DNA from: Tous-C4FEB sp044356555
Lineage (GTDB): Bacteria > Verrucomicrobiota > Verrucomicrobiia > Opitutales > Opitutaceae
DNA: 64,000 nt
Direction: 5' to 3'
NCBI GenBank assembly: GCA_044356555.1
Contig: JBIKWB010000004.1
Location: 143,744 to 207,743 of the forward strand
Shown piece by piece: positions 1 through 9,477 of this stretch. The number at the start of each line of letters is the position of its first letter. Within the stretch, counting starts at the first letter, position 1. The notes under the pieces are model-generated. The model did not search any database. It was not told where the DNA came from and worked only from the letters and a program-made list of their open reading frames with translations. Made by a program: the position numbers and the translations under genes.

Positions 1-1
1 G

Positions 2-1981
2 GACCTGCCCTTCGACCGCTTCATCCGTGAGCAGATCGCAGGCGATGCGCTCGGCGTCGACGAGGCGACCGGGTTTCTCGTAGCGGGCGGCTTCGTCCAT
101 TCCGCCACCGTCGGTCGCGAAGAGTCGGCGATCCGGCAGGCGCGCGCCGACCGGCTCGACGAAACGATCCAGTCCGTGAGCGCCTCCCTCCTAGGGGTCA
201 CGATGGCGTGCGCCCGCTGCCACAACCACAAGTTCGACCCGATTCCGCAGAAGGATTACTACGCGCTCGCCGCTGTGTTCCAAGGCCTCGAATACGGCCA
301 CCGCCCGTGGCGTAATATGCCCGATGCCACCGCCCGCTTGGCCCGGGCTGACGGCCTGCGGCAACAGCTCGACGCCGTGCGCTCCGAACTGCTCGCGGTG
401 ACCTCGTCGTGGACGGAGGAGTGGCCCGACCACCTCCAGACGCGCTTCGCGCCCGTGCGCGCCCGCGCGGTGCGGGTAACGTTCCCGCACTCAGCCTCCG
501 CGGTGGTCGAGGAGTTTGAGATTTTCGGCACCGCCACCGGCGAAACGAATCTCGCTCTTGCGGCGAAGGGCGCCAAGGCCCGCTCGTTCAAGCCGGCGGA
601 GGTGCTCATGCGCGAGGTCGCCAATGTGATCGACGGCAAGTTCGGCCAGACGTTCGCGTGGCGCACGCGGGAAGCCCGCGAGAAAGCCGACCTTGCCGCC
701 CCGCCCCCATGGTTTGAAATTGAGCTGTCTGCGGAATCGGTGATCGACCGCATCGTGCTTAGCTCCGACCGCGAAGCGCTGGCCCACACCGACTATCTCA
801 TCGAGCCCGGCAGAGCCGCGGCGTCCGGTCCGCGCAGATACCGCGTCGAAGTCCGAGGCGATCATGGCGAGTGGCGCGAAGTCGCTAACGTGGATCTTTC
901 GGCGAAAGCCCCGGCCACGCCGGAGCCGGGCGTGACGCGCACGCTTCTGACGCGGCTTCACGGTCTGCTGAAGGACTACACCGCCGCGCTGCCGGAGCCG
1001 GTCTTCGCCGGCTACTTCATCCCGCCGGTGAAAACCCACCTCCTAGGGCGCGGCGATCCGATGGCGCCGCGTGACGAGGTGGTTCCGAACGCTCTCACCG
1101 CGCTCCAAGCCGACCTCAAGCTCACCTCGGACTCCCCCGATCAGGAACGGCGCCTCGCGTTCGCCGCGTGGCTGACGGACCCGGAGCGGAACCCGCTTAC
1201 GCCTCGCGTGCTTGCGAACCGGCTTTGGCTGCACGTCTTCGGTCACGGCATCGTCGATACACCGGGCGATTTCGGCCAAGCCGGCGCGTCCCCGAGCCAT
1301 CCGGAATTGCTCGAATGGCTCGCGTCACAATTTGTCTCCGGCGGCTGGTCGGCGAAGCAGACGATTCGCTTGCTCGTGACCTCTGCGGCTTTTCGCCAGT
1401 CGAGCGCGCCCGACGCGACCGCCGCGCAGATCGACGCCGACGCGCGCCTGCTCTGGCGTTTCCCTCCCCGACGCGTCGAAGCCGAGGTGCTGCGCGACGC
1501 GGCGCTCGCGGTCGCGGGCACGCTCGATCCGGCGATGGGCGGGCCGGGTTTCAGAATCCACGCCGACAAGAAACGCTACGAAGGCTGGCAGGTGGTCAAC
1601 AACTCTGGCCCGGTCACGTGGCGCCGCATGATCTATCAGGAAAACATGCGCGGTATCGACGACCGCATGTTCACCGCGTTTGACCGCCCCGACTGCGGAC
1701 AGGTTACGCCGAAGCGCACCTCTTCCACCACGCCGTTGCAGGCTTTCAATCTCTTCAACGGGGACTTCATCCTCACGCAGGCGGAAAAACTCGCGGAGCG
1801 CGTACAGCGCGAAGCCGGCGCCGAGCCCAGCGCGCAAATCGCGCGGATCTTTGCCCTCGTGTTTGGTCGTGCCCCCACCGTCGCTGAATTTTCCGGCGCC
1901 ACCGCCCTGACTGCGGCCGACGGTCTACCCGCGCTCTGCCGCGTGCTGCTTAACGCCAACGAATTCGCGTTCATCGAATGA
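2..1981 (+). CDS. PSD1/DUF1549-DUF1553 protein, 5' end outside window
   Basis: The open frame runs in from base 2, so the first ATG-like codons inside the window are internal. The first visible residues (LPFDRFIREQIAGD) are the typical end of a DUF1549 (PSCyt2) domain. They are followed by a haem-type CxxCH motif in CARCHNHKFDPI and then a C-terminal DUF1553 (PSD1) domain. A stretch near the middle (FEIFGT, later WFEIEL and YRVEVRGDHGEW) looks like an inserted F5/8 type C (discoidin-like) carbohydrate-binding fold. These large secreted proteins are typical of Planctomycetes and Verrucomicrobia. They are usually next to DUF1501 and sulfatase genes and are thought to act in polysaccharide use, but their reaction is unknown. 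The stop overlaps the next start (ATGA), so translation is coupled. Family call is firm; function is inference. Confidence 0.93.
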   Translation, partial: DLPFDRFIREQIAGDALGVDEATGFLVAGGFVHSATVGREESAIRQARADRLDETIQSVSASLLGVTMACARCHNHKFDPIPQKDYYALAAVFQGLEYGHRPWRNMPDATARLARADGLRQQLDAVRSELLAVTSSWTEEWPDHLQTRFAPVRARAVRVTFPHSASAVVEEFEIFGTATGETNLALAAKGAKARSFKPAEVLMREVANVIDGKFGQTFAWRTREAREKADLAAPPPWFEIELSAESVIDRIVLSSDREALAHTDYLIEPGRAAASGPRRYRVEVRGDHGEWREVANVDLSAKAPATPEPGVTRTLLTRLHGLLKDYTAALPEPVFAGYFIPPVKTHLLGRGDPMAPRDEVVPNALTALQADLKLTSDSPDQERRLAFAAWLTDPERNPLTPRVLANRLWLHVFGHGIVDTPGDFGQAGASPSHPELLEWLASQFVSGGWSAKQTIRLLVTSAAFRQSSAPDATAAQIDADARLLWRFPPRRVEAEVLRDAALAVAGTLDPAMGGPGFRIHADKKRYEGWQVVNNSGPVTWRRMIYQENMRGIDDRMFTAFDRPDCGQVTPKRTSSTTPLQAFNLFNGDFILTQAEKLAERVQREAGAEPSAQIARIFALVFGRAPTVAEFSGATALTAADGLPALCRVLLNANEFAFIE

Positions 1982-3477
1982 AAAACCACGTCCACGGTCC
2001 CGCGCTCTCTCCTTCCCAGTTCGGTCCGCGCCTGCTGGACCGCCGCGATTTTCTCCGCACGGCCGGCGGCCTCGCCGGCAGCGTGGCGCTCCTGCGGTTG
2101 CTCGCCGGTGACAACCTGCTCGCCGCGCCCGCCGTCGGAGCGGTTCGCCCGAAAATAGACCCCGACCAGCCCTACGCGCCCCGCCCGCCGCATTTCGAGC
2201 CGAAGGCCAAGCAGGTGCTCGTCATCTTCTGCGTCGGCGCGGTGAGCCACGTCGACACGTTCGACTACAAGCCCGACCTCATCAAATACGACGGCCAGAA
2301 GCCGCCCGGGATTCCGGCGATCACCTTCGAGGGCCCGACCGGCAACATCGCCAAGCCGCGCTGGGCCTTCAAACCCCGTGGCCAAAGCGGTAAGATGGTT
2401 TCGGAGCTGCTGCCCAACCTCGCCGAACTCGCGGACGACATGTGCTTCGTCCACTCGCTCACGAGTATGACGAGCGCCCACCCCCAGGGGGAAAACTTTC
2501 TCAACACCGGCTTCACGCTCGAAGGCTTTCCCTCACTCGGCGCATGGGTGACCTACGCGCTCGGCACGGCCAACCAGCAGCTCCCCGCATTCGTCGCGAT
2601 CAATGACCCGCGCGGCAAGCCCCGCTCGGGAAAAAATAACTGGGGCTCGGGCTTCCTGCCGGCGGCGTTTCAGGGCACCGACTTCGGTGCCGCGCGGCCG
2701 CTCGCGAATCTCGGCCGGCCCGACCGCATCTCCCCGGCCGCGGACCGGCGCGCGAGGGATTTGCTCGACGCCTTCAATGCCGAGCACGCGCGGAAATTCC
2801 CCGGGGACACTGACCTCGCCGCGCGCATCGCCAGCTACGAGCTCGCCGGTCGCATGCAGCTGTCGATTCCCGACGTGACCGATCTGAAGTCCGAGCCCGA
2901 GCACGTCCACAAACTCTACGGCACCGGCACCGGCACGGATTTGAAGAAGGACTACGCGAAAAACTGCATCCTCGCCCGCCGTTTACTGGAGCGCGGCGTG
3001 CGCGTGGTGCAGCTGTTCAACGGCTCCGATGCCCAGGCCAACGGCATCAGCAACTGGGACTCGCACGCCGATATCGAGCGCACCCACGCCATGCAGGCGG
3101 AAATTTTCGACCAGCCCACCGCGGCGCTTCTTGCCGATATGAAACAGCGCGGCCTGCTCGAAGACACGCTCGTCGTCTGGTGCACGGAATTCGGCCGCAT
3201 GCCGTTTCTCCAAGCGAACGGCACGGGCCGCGACCACAACCCCGATGCCTTCACGTGTTTTCTCATGGGCGCTGGCGTGAAAGCAGGCACGAGCTACGGC
3301 GCGAGCGACAATTTCGGTTTCAAGGCCGCGCAGGACGCCGCGACGCTCTACGATTTCAACGCCACGATCCTCCACCTGCTCGGTCTGGATCACGAGCGCC
3401 TCACCTACTACAATAACGGCATCGAGCGCCGCCTCACGAGCGTGCACGGCCATGTTTTAAAGCCCATGCTCGCATGA
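1978..3477 (+). CDS. DUF1501 family protein, Tat-exported
   Basis: A 499-aa protein with a twin-arginine leader: RRDFLRTAGGLAGSV followed by a hydrophobic stretch, so export in folded form is expected. DUF1501 proteins have an alkaline-phosphatase/sulfatase-like fold. Recognisable family blocks are FDYKPDLIKYDGQ, the HPQGENF region, WDSHADIERTH, VVWCTEFGRMP and GRDHNPDAF. The start overlaps the stop of the PSD1 gene by four bases, and its own stop overlaps the sulfatase start in the same way, so the three proteins are made together. The molecular role of DUF1501 is not established. Co-occurrence with sulfatases suggests work on sulfated polymers. Confidence 0.93.
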   Translation: MKNHVHGPALSPSQFGPRLLDRRDFLRTAGGLAGSVALLRLLAGDNLLAAPAVGAVRPKIDPDQPYAPRPPHFEPKAKQVLVIFCVGAVSHVDTFDYKPDLIKYDGQKPPGIPAITFEGPTGNIAKPRWAFKPRGQSGKMVSELLPNLAELADDMCFVHSLTSMTSAHPQGENFLNTGFTLEGFPSLGAWVTYALGTANQQLPAFVAINDPRGKPRSGKNNWGSGFLPAAFQGTDFGAARPLANLGRPDRISPAADRRARDLLDAFNAEHARKFPGDTDLAARIASYELAGRMQLSIPDVTDLKSEPEHVHKLYGTGTGTDLKKDYAKNCILARRLLERGVRVVQLFNGSDAQANGISNWDSHADIERTHAMQAEIFDQPTAALLADMKQRGLLEDTLVVWCTEFGRMPFLQANGTGRDHNPDAFTCFLMGAGVKAGTSYGASDNFGFKAAQDAATLYDFNATILHLLGLDHERLTYYNNGIERRLTSVHGHVLKPMLA

Positions 3478-5063
3478 GAAACCCTCGCCACCTTCTCGCT
3501 CTCGTCTTTGCTGCCGCCGCTGCGGTCTCCGCCGCCGAACGGCCGAACGTTCTCTTCATCGCCGTCGACGATTTGCGGCCCGAACTCGGCACCTATGGCG
3601 CAGGTTACATTAAGAGCCCGCACATCGACCGTCTCGCCGCGACCGGCGTGCGCTTCGACCGCGCCTACGTGCAATACGCCATCTGCGGGCCATCGCGTGC
3701 TTCGATGCTCACTGGCCTCCGGCCGGGCACACTGAAGATAGAGCATATCGACACGTTTTTCCGCGACACCGTGCCCGAGGTTGTGACGTTGCCACAGCTC
3801 TTCAAGCAGCACGGCTACCACACGAGCTATGTCGGCAAGGTCTTTCACGGCAAGCAAACCGACGACGTCAACTCTTGGACGCGCAAACGCGTTGCCGCCG
3901 GCGGAGCGGCTGGCGCCTCCTATCAACTGCCCGCCAGCCAAGCCATCGTGAAACAACGCCGCGACGACGCCCTCGCTAAATATGGCTCGGTCCAGGTCGG
4001 GTTGGCCAGCGGCCCCGCGTGGGAAGCGGCCGACCGACCCGACCACGCCTACGTCGACGGTCAGACCGCGGATGTCGCGGTCGATGCCCTCCGGGAGCTC
4101 AAAGGCGGGCCTTTCTTTCTTGGCGTGGGCTTCATCAGACCGCACCTGCCTTTCGTTGCGCCCAAGAAGTATTTCGACCTGTACGATCCAGCAACGCTGC
4201 CGCTCAGCGCCGCCCCCGAACCGCCGAAGGGCGCTGCGTCCATCGCGCGACATAGTTCGTTCGAGCTGCGGACCCGCACAGGTGTGCCAACCGTCGGACC
4301 GGTTGATGCAGCGGCTTCGCGCCAGCTTATTCACGCCTACGCCGCCTGCGTCAGCTTTATCGACGCGCAGGTCGGCCGTATCTTGGCGGAACTCGACGCT
4401 CTCGGTTTGAGCGATAACACCATCGTGGTGCTGTGGGGAGACCATGGCTGGCACCTCGGCGACCATGGCATCTGGGGCAAGGCGACGAACTACGAGATCG
4501 GAACCCGCATTCCCCTGATCATCCGCGCCCCCGGCATGGCGGGCAACACCCGCGCCGCCCCGGCCATCGTTGAGTCGATCGACCTTTATCCCACGCTCGC
4601 GGCCTTGGCCTCCTTGCCCGCGCCCGCGGCACTCGAAGGCCAAAACCTGGTACCCATATTGCAAAACCCGACGATCACCGGGAAAAATTTCGCCTTCAGC
4701 GAATTTCCGGCGCCCGCCCTCCGCGAGTGGGCGGCGAAACCGCTCTCGGCAGCCATGCGGGAGACGTTCTTCGGTCCGCTCATTGCTGACGCCGAGGCGG
4801 AACTCGCCCGGGAGCACGGCACCCGTTACGACCGCAAAACTTTCGAGGACCACGTCAAAGGCTACAGCATCCGCACGGATCGCTATCGCTGCACACTTTG
4901 GGTAGATCGTCGCGCACCGGATGATGAGCCCCTCGCCGTCGAGCTCTACGATCACGAAACCGATCCAAGAGAGACCCGCAATATCGCCACACAGCCCGAG
5001 CAGGTGATCATGGTGGCGAAACTTACCAAGCAACTCCGCCGTGATTTGATCATCCGACCCTGA
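3474..5063 (+). CDS. Secreted S1-family sulfatase (iduronate-2-sulfatase-like)
   Basis: A 529-aa protein with a short Sec signal peptide ending near AAAAAVSAAE. The N-terminal metal site is PNVLFIAVDDLRPE, and the formylglycine motif is CGPSRASMLTG (CxPSR), the substrate for a formylglycine-generating enzyme not encoded in this window. Later blocks YVGKVFHG and LWGDHGWHLGDHG complete the sulfatase active site. Length and motifs fit iduronate-2-sulfatase-like S1 enzymes. It hydrolyses sulfate esters, probably on polysaccharides outside the cytoplasm. It is the third gene of the coupled PSD1/DUF1501/sulfatase set (4-base overlap). Exact substrate cannot be read from sequence. Confidence 0.95.
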   Translation: MRNPRHLLALVFAAAAAVSAAERPNVLFIAVDDLRPELGTYGAGYIKSPHIDRLAATGVRFDRAYVQYAICGPSRASMLTGLRPGTLKIEHIDTFFRDTVPEVVTLPQLFKQHGYHTSYVGKVFHGKQTDDVNSWTRKRVAAGGAAGASYQLPASQAIVKQRRDDALAKYGSVQVGLASGPAWEAADRPDHAYVDGQTADVAVDALRELKGGPFFLGVGFIRPHLPFVAPKKYFDLYDPATLPLSAAPEPPKGAASIARHSSFELRTRTGVPTVGPVDAAASRQLIHAYAACVSFIDAQVGRILAELDALGLSDNTIVVLWGDHGWHLGDHGIWGKATNYEIGTRIPLIIRAPGMAGNTRAAPAIVESIDLYPTLAALASLPAPAALEGQNLVPILQNPTITGKNFAFSEFPAPALREWAAKPLSAAMRETFFGPLIADAEAELAREHGTRYDRKTFEDHVKGYSIRTDRYRCTLWVDRRAPDDEPLAVELYDHETDPRETRNIATQPEQVIMVAKLTKQLRRDLIIRP

Positions 5064-5103
5064 CAGATTTCTTTGGATCGCGACTTCCAAAAGACGCTCT
5101 GCG

Positions 5104-5125
5104 AGTTGTAGCCAGTTTTACAACT
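5104..5125. repeat. Hairpin at the 3' end of tnsD
   Basis: A perfect 7-bp inverted repeat, AGTTGTA and TACAACT, with an 8-base loop. It spans the tnsD stop and lies between the convergent sulfatase and tnsD genes. It may be a bidirectional terminator, although no strong T tract follows on the plus side. It could also be part of the lost transposon end. Confidence 0.4.
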
Positions 5126-6416
5126 GACCCCATTGTTTTTGAGAAAGCTGGGTTACGCCCGCGGCATTGCGTGGCAAACTACGAATCACCGTTCGCCAAC
5201 GACGTCGGTGGTCGCTAACCCGAATATCGAAAGGGGGCGATTTACGGCGTGGCGCCAGACCGTGAGCCATTCCTCCCGGCCCGCGCCGCGGAAATTTGAG
5301 TCCGAGGGCGCGAGCCCACCGACTAACCGTATTTTCGTGAACTTCTAGTCGGCGACCTATTGCGGAAATGCTGAGGTGCGACTGACCCCAGAGGCTACGC
5401 AGCCGAACCTTATTATTTTCGAACCTTGCGTGTGCAGCCGAGATTCCCCGCCTCACCGGCCGGGTTGGCGGCCTTGGCTGTGGCCTTAAGCTGTCCGCCG
5501 CCAAAAGCGCCGACTTGATTTCGGTTTCGACAAATAGGGAGCACACGACCGCAAGGGTCGGATGAATAGCGGACCGGCGCGTCGTTAGGATAGCCACGAA
5601 CCAATTGTCGTCGTCGGCGCGAGTCGGCACCGGAAGGCCGACGGCGGTTGCAAAGTCTGAATTCAGCCAACGGCCTAGAGCCGCGACGCTGCGCTGGAGA
5701 TCAACCTTCCCGAACGGCCGTGCGAAGCCTCGTGCGCGCAGTTGATCACGCAGCCATTCCCGGAATTGCTCGGGACCCGGGTGAGGCACCGTCGTGCATA
5801 GTAGCGTGCGCAATGCGGTCGCGACTTCCGTCGCGTAGTGTAGCCCCAATGGTGACAGCTTTGCGATGCATGGCTTGAGCACGCGGGCGTCACGCAGATC
5901 GATATGGTTCGGACGATCTTCTCGCTGCGAACGCGGCACGCTCGTATCGTGCAGCGCGACACTTGGGTGCTCTGCGCAAACCACCACGCCCGGCAACTGG
6001 TGATAACATTGCCACCAATGGAATCCCTGCCTCAGGCATTCGGGACACGCCCGCAACGACGCGGCGAGCGGCATGGTTCCCGCGGTTGCACCGGCGAGCC
6101 TCGAGGGCTCGCCCGCGTCCAGTCGAAGGATACCGTTGGTTAAGGCGGTTCTGCGAGCCTCCGTCATGAACGGAAGGTAGGCGGGCGCTAATGTGTGACG
6201 CTGCAGGAGTCGCAGCGACGTCATCCCGAGAGGAGGCGGCAACGCTTCAGCCAATGCCACAAGACCGCGAGGCCACAGCGGTCGTGCGGAAACAGCACGC
6301 CGACCTAAGAGCCGAGTGATAAGACGCGGCCCGGGGGACAGGCGCCCCGCAGCTGCGAGAATCGCATAAAGCGTCGCCCCGTCGGGCGCTGGAGGAACGT
6401 AGGCTAACCTTGTCAC
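5118..6416 (-). CDS. tnsD: TniQ/TnsD-family transposon target-selection protein
   Basis: A 432-aa TniQ-family protein. The N-terminal part has the family block around RHTLAPAYLPFM, then a Cys/His zinc-ribbon: ACPECLRQGFHWWQCYHQLP followed by VVCAEH. The C-terminal third contains a helix-turn-helix around LSISAIGRRLEVHENTVSRW, the layout seen in TnsD proteins of Tn7-like elements, which bind the attachment site in DNA. Tn7 TnsD is somewhat longer (about 508 aa). It follows a tnsC fragment with 17 bases between, as in the tnsC-tnsD order of Tn7. The frame is intact although tnsA and tnsB are gone, so it is probably a non-functional leftover or a repurposed DNA-binding protein. Confidence 0.85.
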   Translation of the reverse strand: MTRLAYVPPAPDGATLYAILAAAGRLSPGPRLITRLLGRRAVSARPLWPRGLVALAEALPPPLGMTSLRLLQRHTLAPAYLPFMTEARRTALTNGILRLDAGEPSRLAGATAGTMPLAASLRACPECLRQGFHWWQCYHQLPGVVVCAEHPSVALHDTSVPRSQREDRPNHIDLRDARVLKPCIAKLSPLGLHYATEVATALRTLLCTTVPHPGPEQFREWLRDQLRARGFARPFGKVDLQRSVAALGRWLNSDFATAVGLPVPTRADDDNWFVAILTTRRSAIHPTLAVVCSLFVETEIKSALLAADSLRPQPRPPTRPVRRGISAAHARFENNKVRLRSLWGQSHLSISAIGRRLEVHENTVSRWARALGLKFPRRGPGGMAHGLAPRRKSPPFDIRVSDHRRRWRTVIRSLPRNAAGVTQLSQKQWGQL

Positions 6417-6433
6417 GAGTGATCTAGGCAGGG

Positions 6434-6895
6434 TTAGAGCGAATAGCCCGGCAGCGCGTTACCATCGGGCGGTGGCGTCTCCCGCGGCGGCGGCGGGGGG
6501 ACGGCAACAGAGTTGGCCTGATCCGGTGCACCGACTGTAGACGGAACAATTGGTGAAGCCGCCGGATCAGTCGGTTTGTACGCGATGGCAAAGTGCCGCG
6601 CCGGCGCGTGCGCGCTCCGCGCAACCAGCTGCTGGATCGAAGCGAAGTGCCGACACATTGTATATTCCAACACTTTTGGCGTAATGCGTTCGTCCGGGTA
6701 GTTCGAGTTTCCGACCAGTATGGACTGAGCCTTTGTCCAAAGGTTGATGGCGTATCCGGGGATGCCGCCTGTGAGACGGTACATCGTGTCTAGCAACTCG
6801 TCGTCCACTACGGTGGGAGTGCGGGTGACCTCCCAGTTAGACAGCGCACGGACGTATACGATCCACTCCTTGTCGAATTCCAATCGGGCCAAGGC
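6434..6895 (-). pseudogene. tnsC: C-terminal fragment of TnsC AAA+ ATPase
   Basis: About 150 residues match only the end of TnsC-type transposon ATPases: EWIVYVRALSNWEVTRTPT followed by LLDTMYRLTGGIPGYAINLW, where TnsC proteins have a conserved small-helical segment. Walker A, Walker B and sensor regions are absent. Reading upstream in frame, similarity stops near base 6895 and a stop lies at 7037-7039; the only start there is a TTG. A deletion has therefore removed most of tnsC with tnsA and tnsB. The last ~50 residues are a proline-rich tail. Confidence 0.7.
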
Positions 6896-7036
6896 TACTT
6901 CGGTGCGATATCGCGCCGACAGCCAGGACCTATGGGAATGGGTGCGACCGACTGAAAATCGAAAAGCCCGGCCTTTGGCATTTACGGCCCGATCTGGCTC
7001 TGCGGGTATCAGGGATACCCCCTCGGCGGGAACCGC

Positions 7037-7130
7037 TTAAAAACTTGGGTCAGGCGAAATCGACACCCCTCATTTTTAAAAACTTAGGTGAAAACTTAAA
7101 AACTATGTGGAAAAGTTAAAAACTTAGGTG
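7037..7130. repeat. Four 15-bp direct repeats, likely Tn7-like transposon end
   Basis: Four copies of TTAAAAACTTRGGTS start at 7037, 7076, 7096 and 7116; the third copy reads TTAAAAACTATGTGG. Spacing is 39, 20 and 20 bases. They stand between the tnsC fragment and the dsbD stop codon and are far more AT-rich than their surroundings. Clustered, near-contiguous short direct repeats are the pattern of TnsB-binding sites at the right end of Tn7-like elements, which lies next to tnsA. A terminal TGT was not found, so the exact end is uncertain. Confidence 0.65.
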
Positions 7131-7154
7131 GAATTCACCACGTCGCGCCTCCAG

Positions 7155-9323
7155 TTAGCCCTTGATCGTGTCGAGGACGATGCCGGGCGTGAGCAGCTCG
7201 GGGAGAAGGAGCGGCTCGGGTTTGCCGGGTTGCCAGAGGACGTTAAACGGGACGGCGCTGCGTTGATATTTTGCCAGCTCGGCGGTGATGGCGGGGTCTT
7301 TGTTGGTCCAGTCGGCGCGGAGGGTGACGATTTTTTTGGCGGCGAACTGGCGGAGGACTTCGTCGGAGGCGAAGACGATTTTCTTGTTGGTCTGGCAGGT
7401 CGCGCACCAGCGGGCGGTGAAATCGACGTAGATCATGCGGCCTTCGGCGCGGAGTTTCTCCACGGCGGCGGGGCTCCATTTTTCCCAGACGACTTCGGGC
7501 GCGCCCGCGGCCTGGGCGGCGGCGGTTTTCGCCTCGGTGTTTTCGGGCCAGCCGGTCCAGACGCCGAGGGCGAGGACGAGAGCACCGGTGACCGTACCGA
7601 AGCGGACCTTGCCGGGCTTCGTACCTGGCTGGTTGTAGCGGCCGTAAAACCACACGCCGAGGGCGATGAGGACGAGACCGAAGAGGGCCATGAGCGAGCC
7701 GTTCTCGGTGGTCTGGCCGGCGAGCACCCAGGCGAGGTAGGCGACGGTGGCGTAGAGCGGGAAGGCCATGAACTGTTTGAACGTTTCCATCCACGCGCCG
7801 GGACGGGGCAGGACTTTCACGGCGGCGGGGAAGATCGAGAGCAGCAGATATGGACCGGCGAGACCGATCGCGATGGCGGTAAAGACGGCGAACGATGCAG
7901 GCGTGCTGAGCGTGAGCGCGGCACCGAGCGCGGGGGCGAGAAACGGCGCGGAGCACGGGGTGGCGACGACGGTGGCGAGCACACCGGTGAAGAACGAGCC
8001 GGCGAAACCGGATTTGCTTTGGAGATCGGAGCCGACGCCGGTGGCGCTGAGGCCGAACTCGAAGACGCCGCTCATGTTCATCGCGAAGATGAGCATCACG
8101 GCGGCGAGGCCGAAGACGAAGAGGGGCGACTGAAGTTGAAACCCCCAACCGAGCTGATCGCCACCAGCGCGGAGCACCGCGAGGACGGCGGCGAGAGACC
8201 AGAACGAAAGGAGCACGCCGAGGGCGAAGACGAGGCCGTGAAGGATGACCTTCTTTTTGTCCTGCCCGGCTTGGTTGACGAATCCGAGGATTTTTATGCC
8301 CAGCACGGGGAAGACGCAGGGCATCAGGTTCAAGATCAGGCCGCCGACGAGGGCGAGGAACAGGGTGCTGATGAGAGAAACAGGGGCGGCGGGGGCGGGA
8401 ACAGAAGACGGAGAGCTGAGAGCGGAGGGCTGAGAGCCGGAGGCGGCCGGGGCCGTTGCTGACACGGTGGGCGCGGCGGCGAAGGGGAGGTCGATGCGGA
8501 GGCCGCGGAGGGAGCCGTCGGCGAGCCAGCCTTTTTCGTTGGTGAGCACGCCGGCGAGTTTCGTGGCGTCTTTCGGGGCTTCGGGGGAAATGGAGAGCGT
8601 GAGCACGTAGCCGCCGGCGCCATCGGGGGTGATCGTTTGCGGGAGTTCGTAGGCGACGAGATTGTCGTCGGCGAAAAAGCGGAGATCGGCGGGGGCGGCG
8701 GTCTTGGCGGCGGTCGGGCCGACGGGAGCGACCTTGAGGGTGATAGCTTTGGCGTCGCGGGTGGCGGAGACTTTCCAAGCGGCATCGGCGCGGGGGAGGC
8801 CGGCGACGACAGCGGAAAGGCGGGAGCCGAGCGCGGCGTCGGGCGCGGCGGTGGCGGCGACGGGAAGGGTGAGCGTGACGTCGGCGTTGCCGGGCATGCA
8901 GACGTCTTCGCACATGAGCCACTCAGCGGAGGCCTTAAGGGTGACCTTGGTACCGGGGGCGAGGTCGGCGGGCGGGGTGAGCGTGACGGGCAGGAACGTG
9001 TCGTTTTCGAAGCCATTGCCGGTGATGGCGCCGGTTTTGTCTTTGATGACATAGGGGGCGGGCCACTGGATCGCACTGGCAGTCCAGCCGGGCGGGAGCG
9101 ACCACTTGATCTCCGTGACGAGGCCGGTGCCGGGATTGATCCAATAGGTGTGCCAATGGGGTTGATGGACGAGACGGAGGGCAACCTGCACAGGTTTGCC
9201 CGGGACGATGGCGGTCTCGGCGGCGACGAGGGAGGCCTTAACCTGAGCAAGGGCGGTCGCGGGCAGGAGTGCCGACAAGCTGAGGAGAAGCGCGGGCAGG
9301 AGAAAGAGGCGGGAAAGGCGCAT
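7155..9323 (-). CDS. dsbD: DsbD-type thiol:disulfide interchange protein
   Basis: A 722-aa three-part electron transporter that carries reducing power from cytoplasmic thioredoxin to the periplasm. A signal peptide starts at MRLSRLFLL; I chose this ATG over a TTG twelve codons upstream. An N-terminal DsbC/D-like domain carries WLMCEDVCMPG (two cysteines). A multi-spanning membrane core follows, with LNLMPCVFPVLGIK and VVATPCSAPFLAP supplying the transmembrane cysteine pair. The C-terminal thioredoxin domain has RWCATCQTNKK. All six expected cysteines are present. It is the last gene of the minus-strand redox cluster and would be the natural electron source for the TlpA-like proteins at 10484 and 11825. 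Confidence 0.93.
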   Translation of the reverse strand: MRLSRLFLLPALLLSLSALLPATALAQVKASLVAAETAIVPGKPVQVALRLVHQPHWHTYWINPGTGLVTEIKWSLPPGWTASAIQWPAPYVIKDKTGAITGNGFENDTFLPVTLTPPADLAPGTKVTLKASAEWLMCEDVCMPGNADVTLTLPVAATAAPDAALGSRLSAVVAGLPRADAAWKVSATRDAKAITLKVAPVGPTAAKTAAPADLRFFADDNLVAYELPQTITPDGAGGYVLTLSISPEAPKDATKLAGVLTNEKGWLADGSLRGLRIDLPFAAAPTVSATAPAASGSQPSALSSPSSVPAPAAPVSLISTLFLALVGGLILNLMPCVFPVLGIKILGFVNQAGQDKKKVILHGLVFALGVLLSFWSLAAVLAVLRAGGDQLGWGFQLQSPLFVFGLAAVMLIFAMNMSGVFEFGLSATGVGSDLQSKSGFAGSFFTGVLATVVATPCSAPFLAPALGAALTLSTPASFAVFTAIAIGLAGPYLLLSIFPAAVKVLPRPGAWMETFKQFMAFPLYATVAYLAWVLAGQTTENGSLMALFGLVLIALGVWFYGRYNQPGTKPGKVRFGTVTGALVLALGVWTGWPENTEAKTAAAQAAGAPEVVWEKWSPAAVEKLRAEGRMIYVDFTARWCATCQTNKKIVFASDEVLRQFAAKKIVTLRADWTNKDPAITAELAKYQRSAVPFNVLWQPGKPEPLLLPELLTPGIVLDTIKG

Positions 9324-9477
9324 GGGTGGGAAGTTGAAGGAGGAGAGTCGGAGGCGCAAACCGGCAGAATTGTTCCCGCAGCGTTGGCGGGAGGTGGCTC
9401 GGGCGATGAAGAGGCGGAAGGCAGGACGGGGCGAGCGGGCGAAGGTAACGTGGCGGTTACGCGGGCAGACGGTAGGC

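Noticed and set aside
7128..8462. Long plus-strand open frame opposite dsbD
   Set aside because: Glycine/glutamate-rich translation with no family features; it is the GC-driven shadow of the dsbD gene on the other strand.
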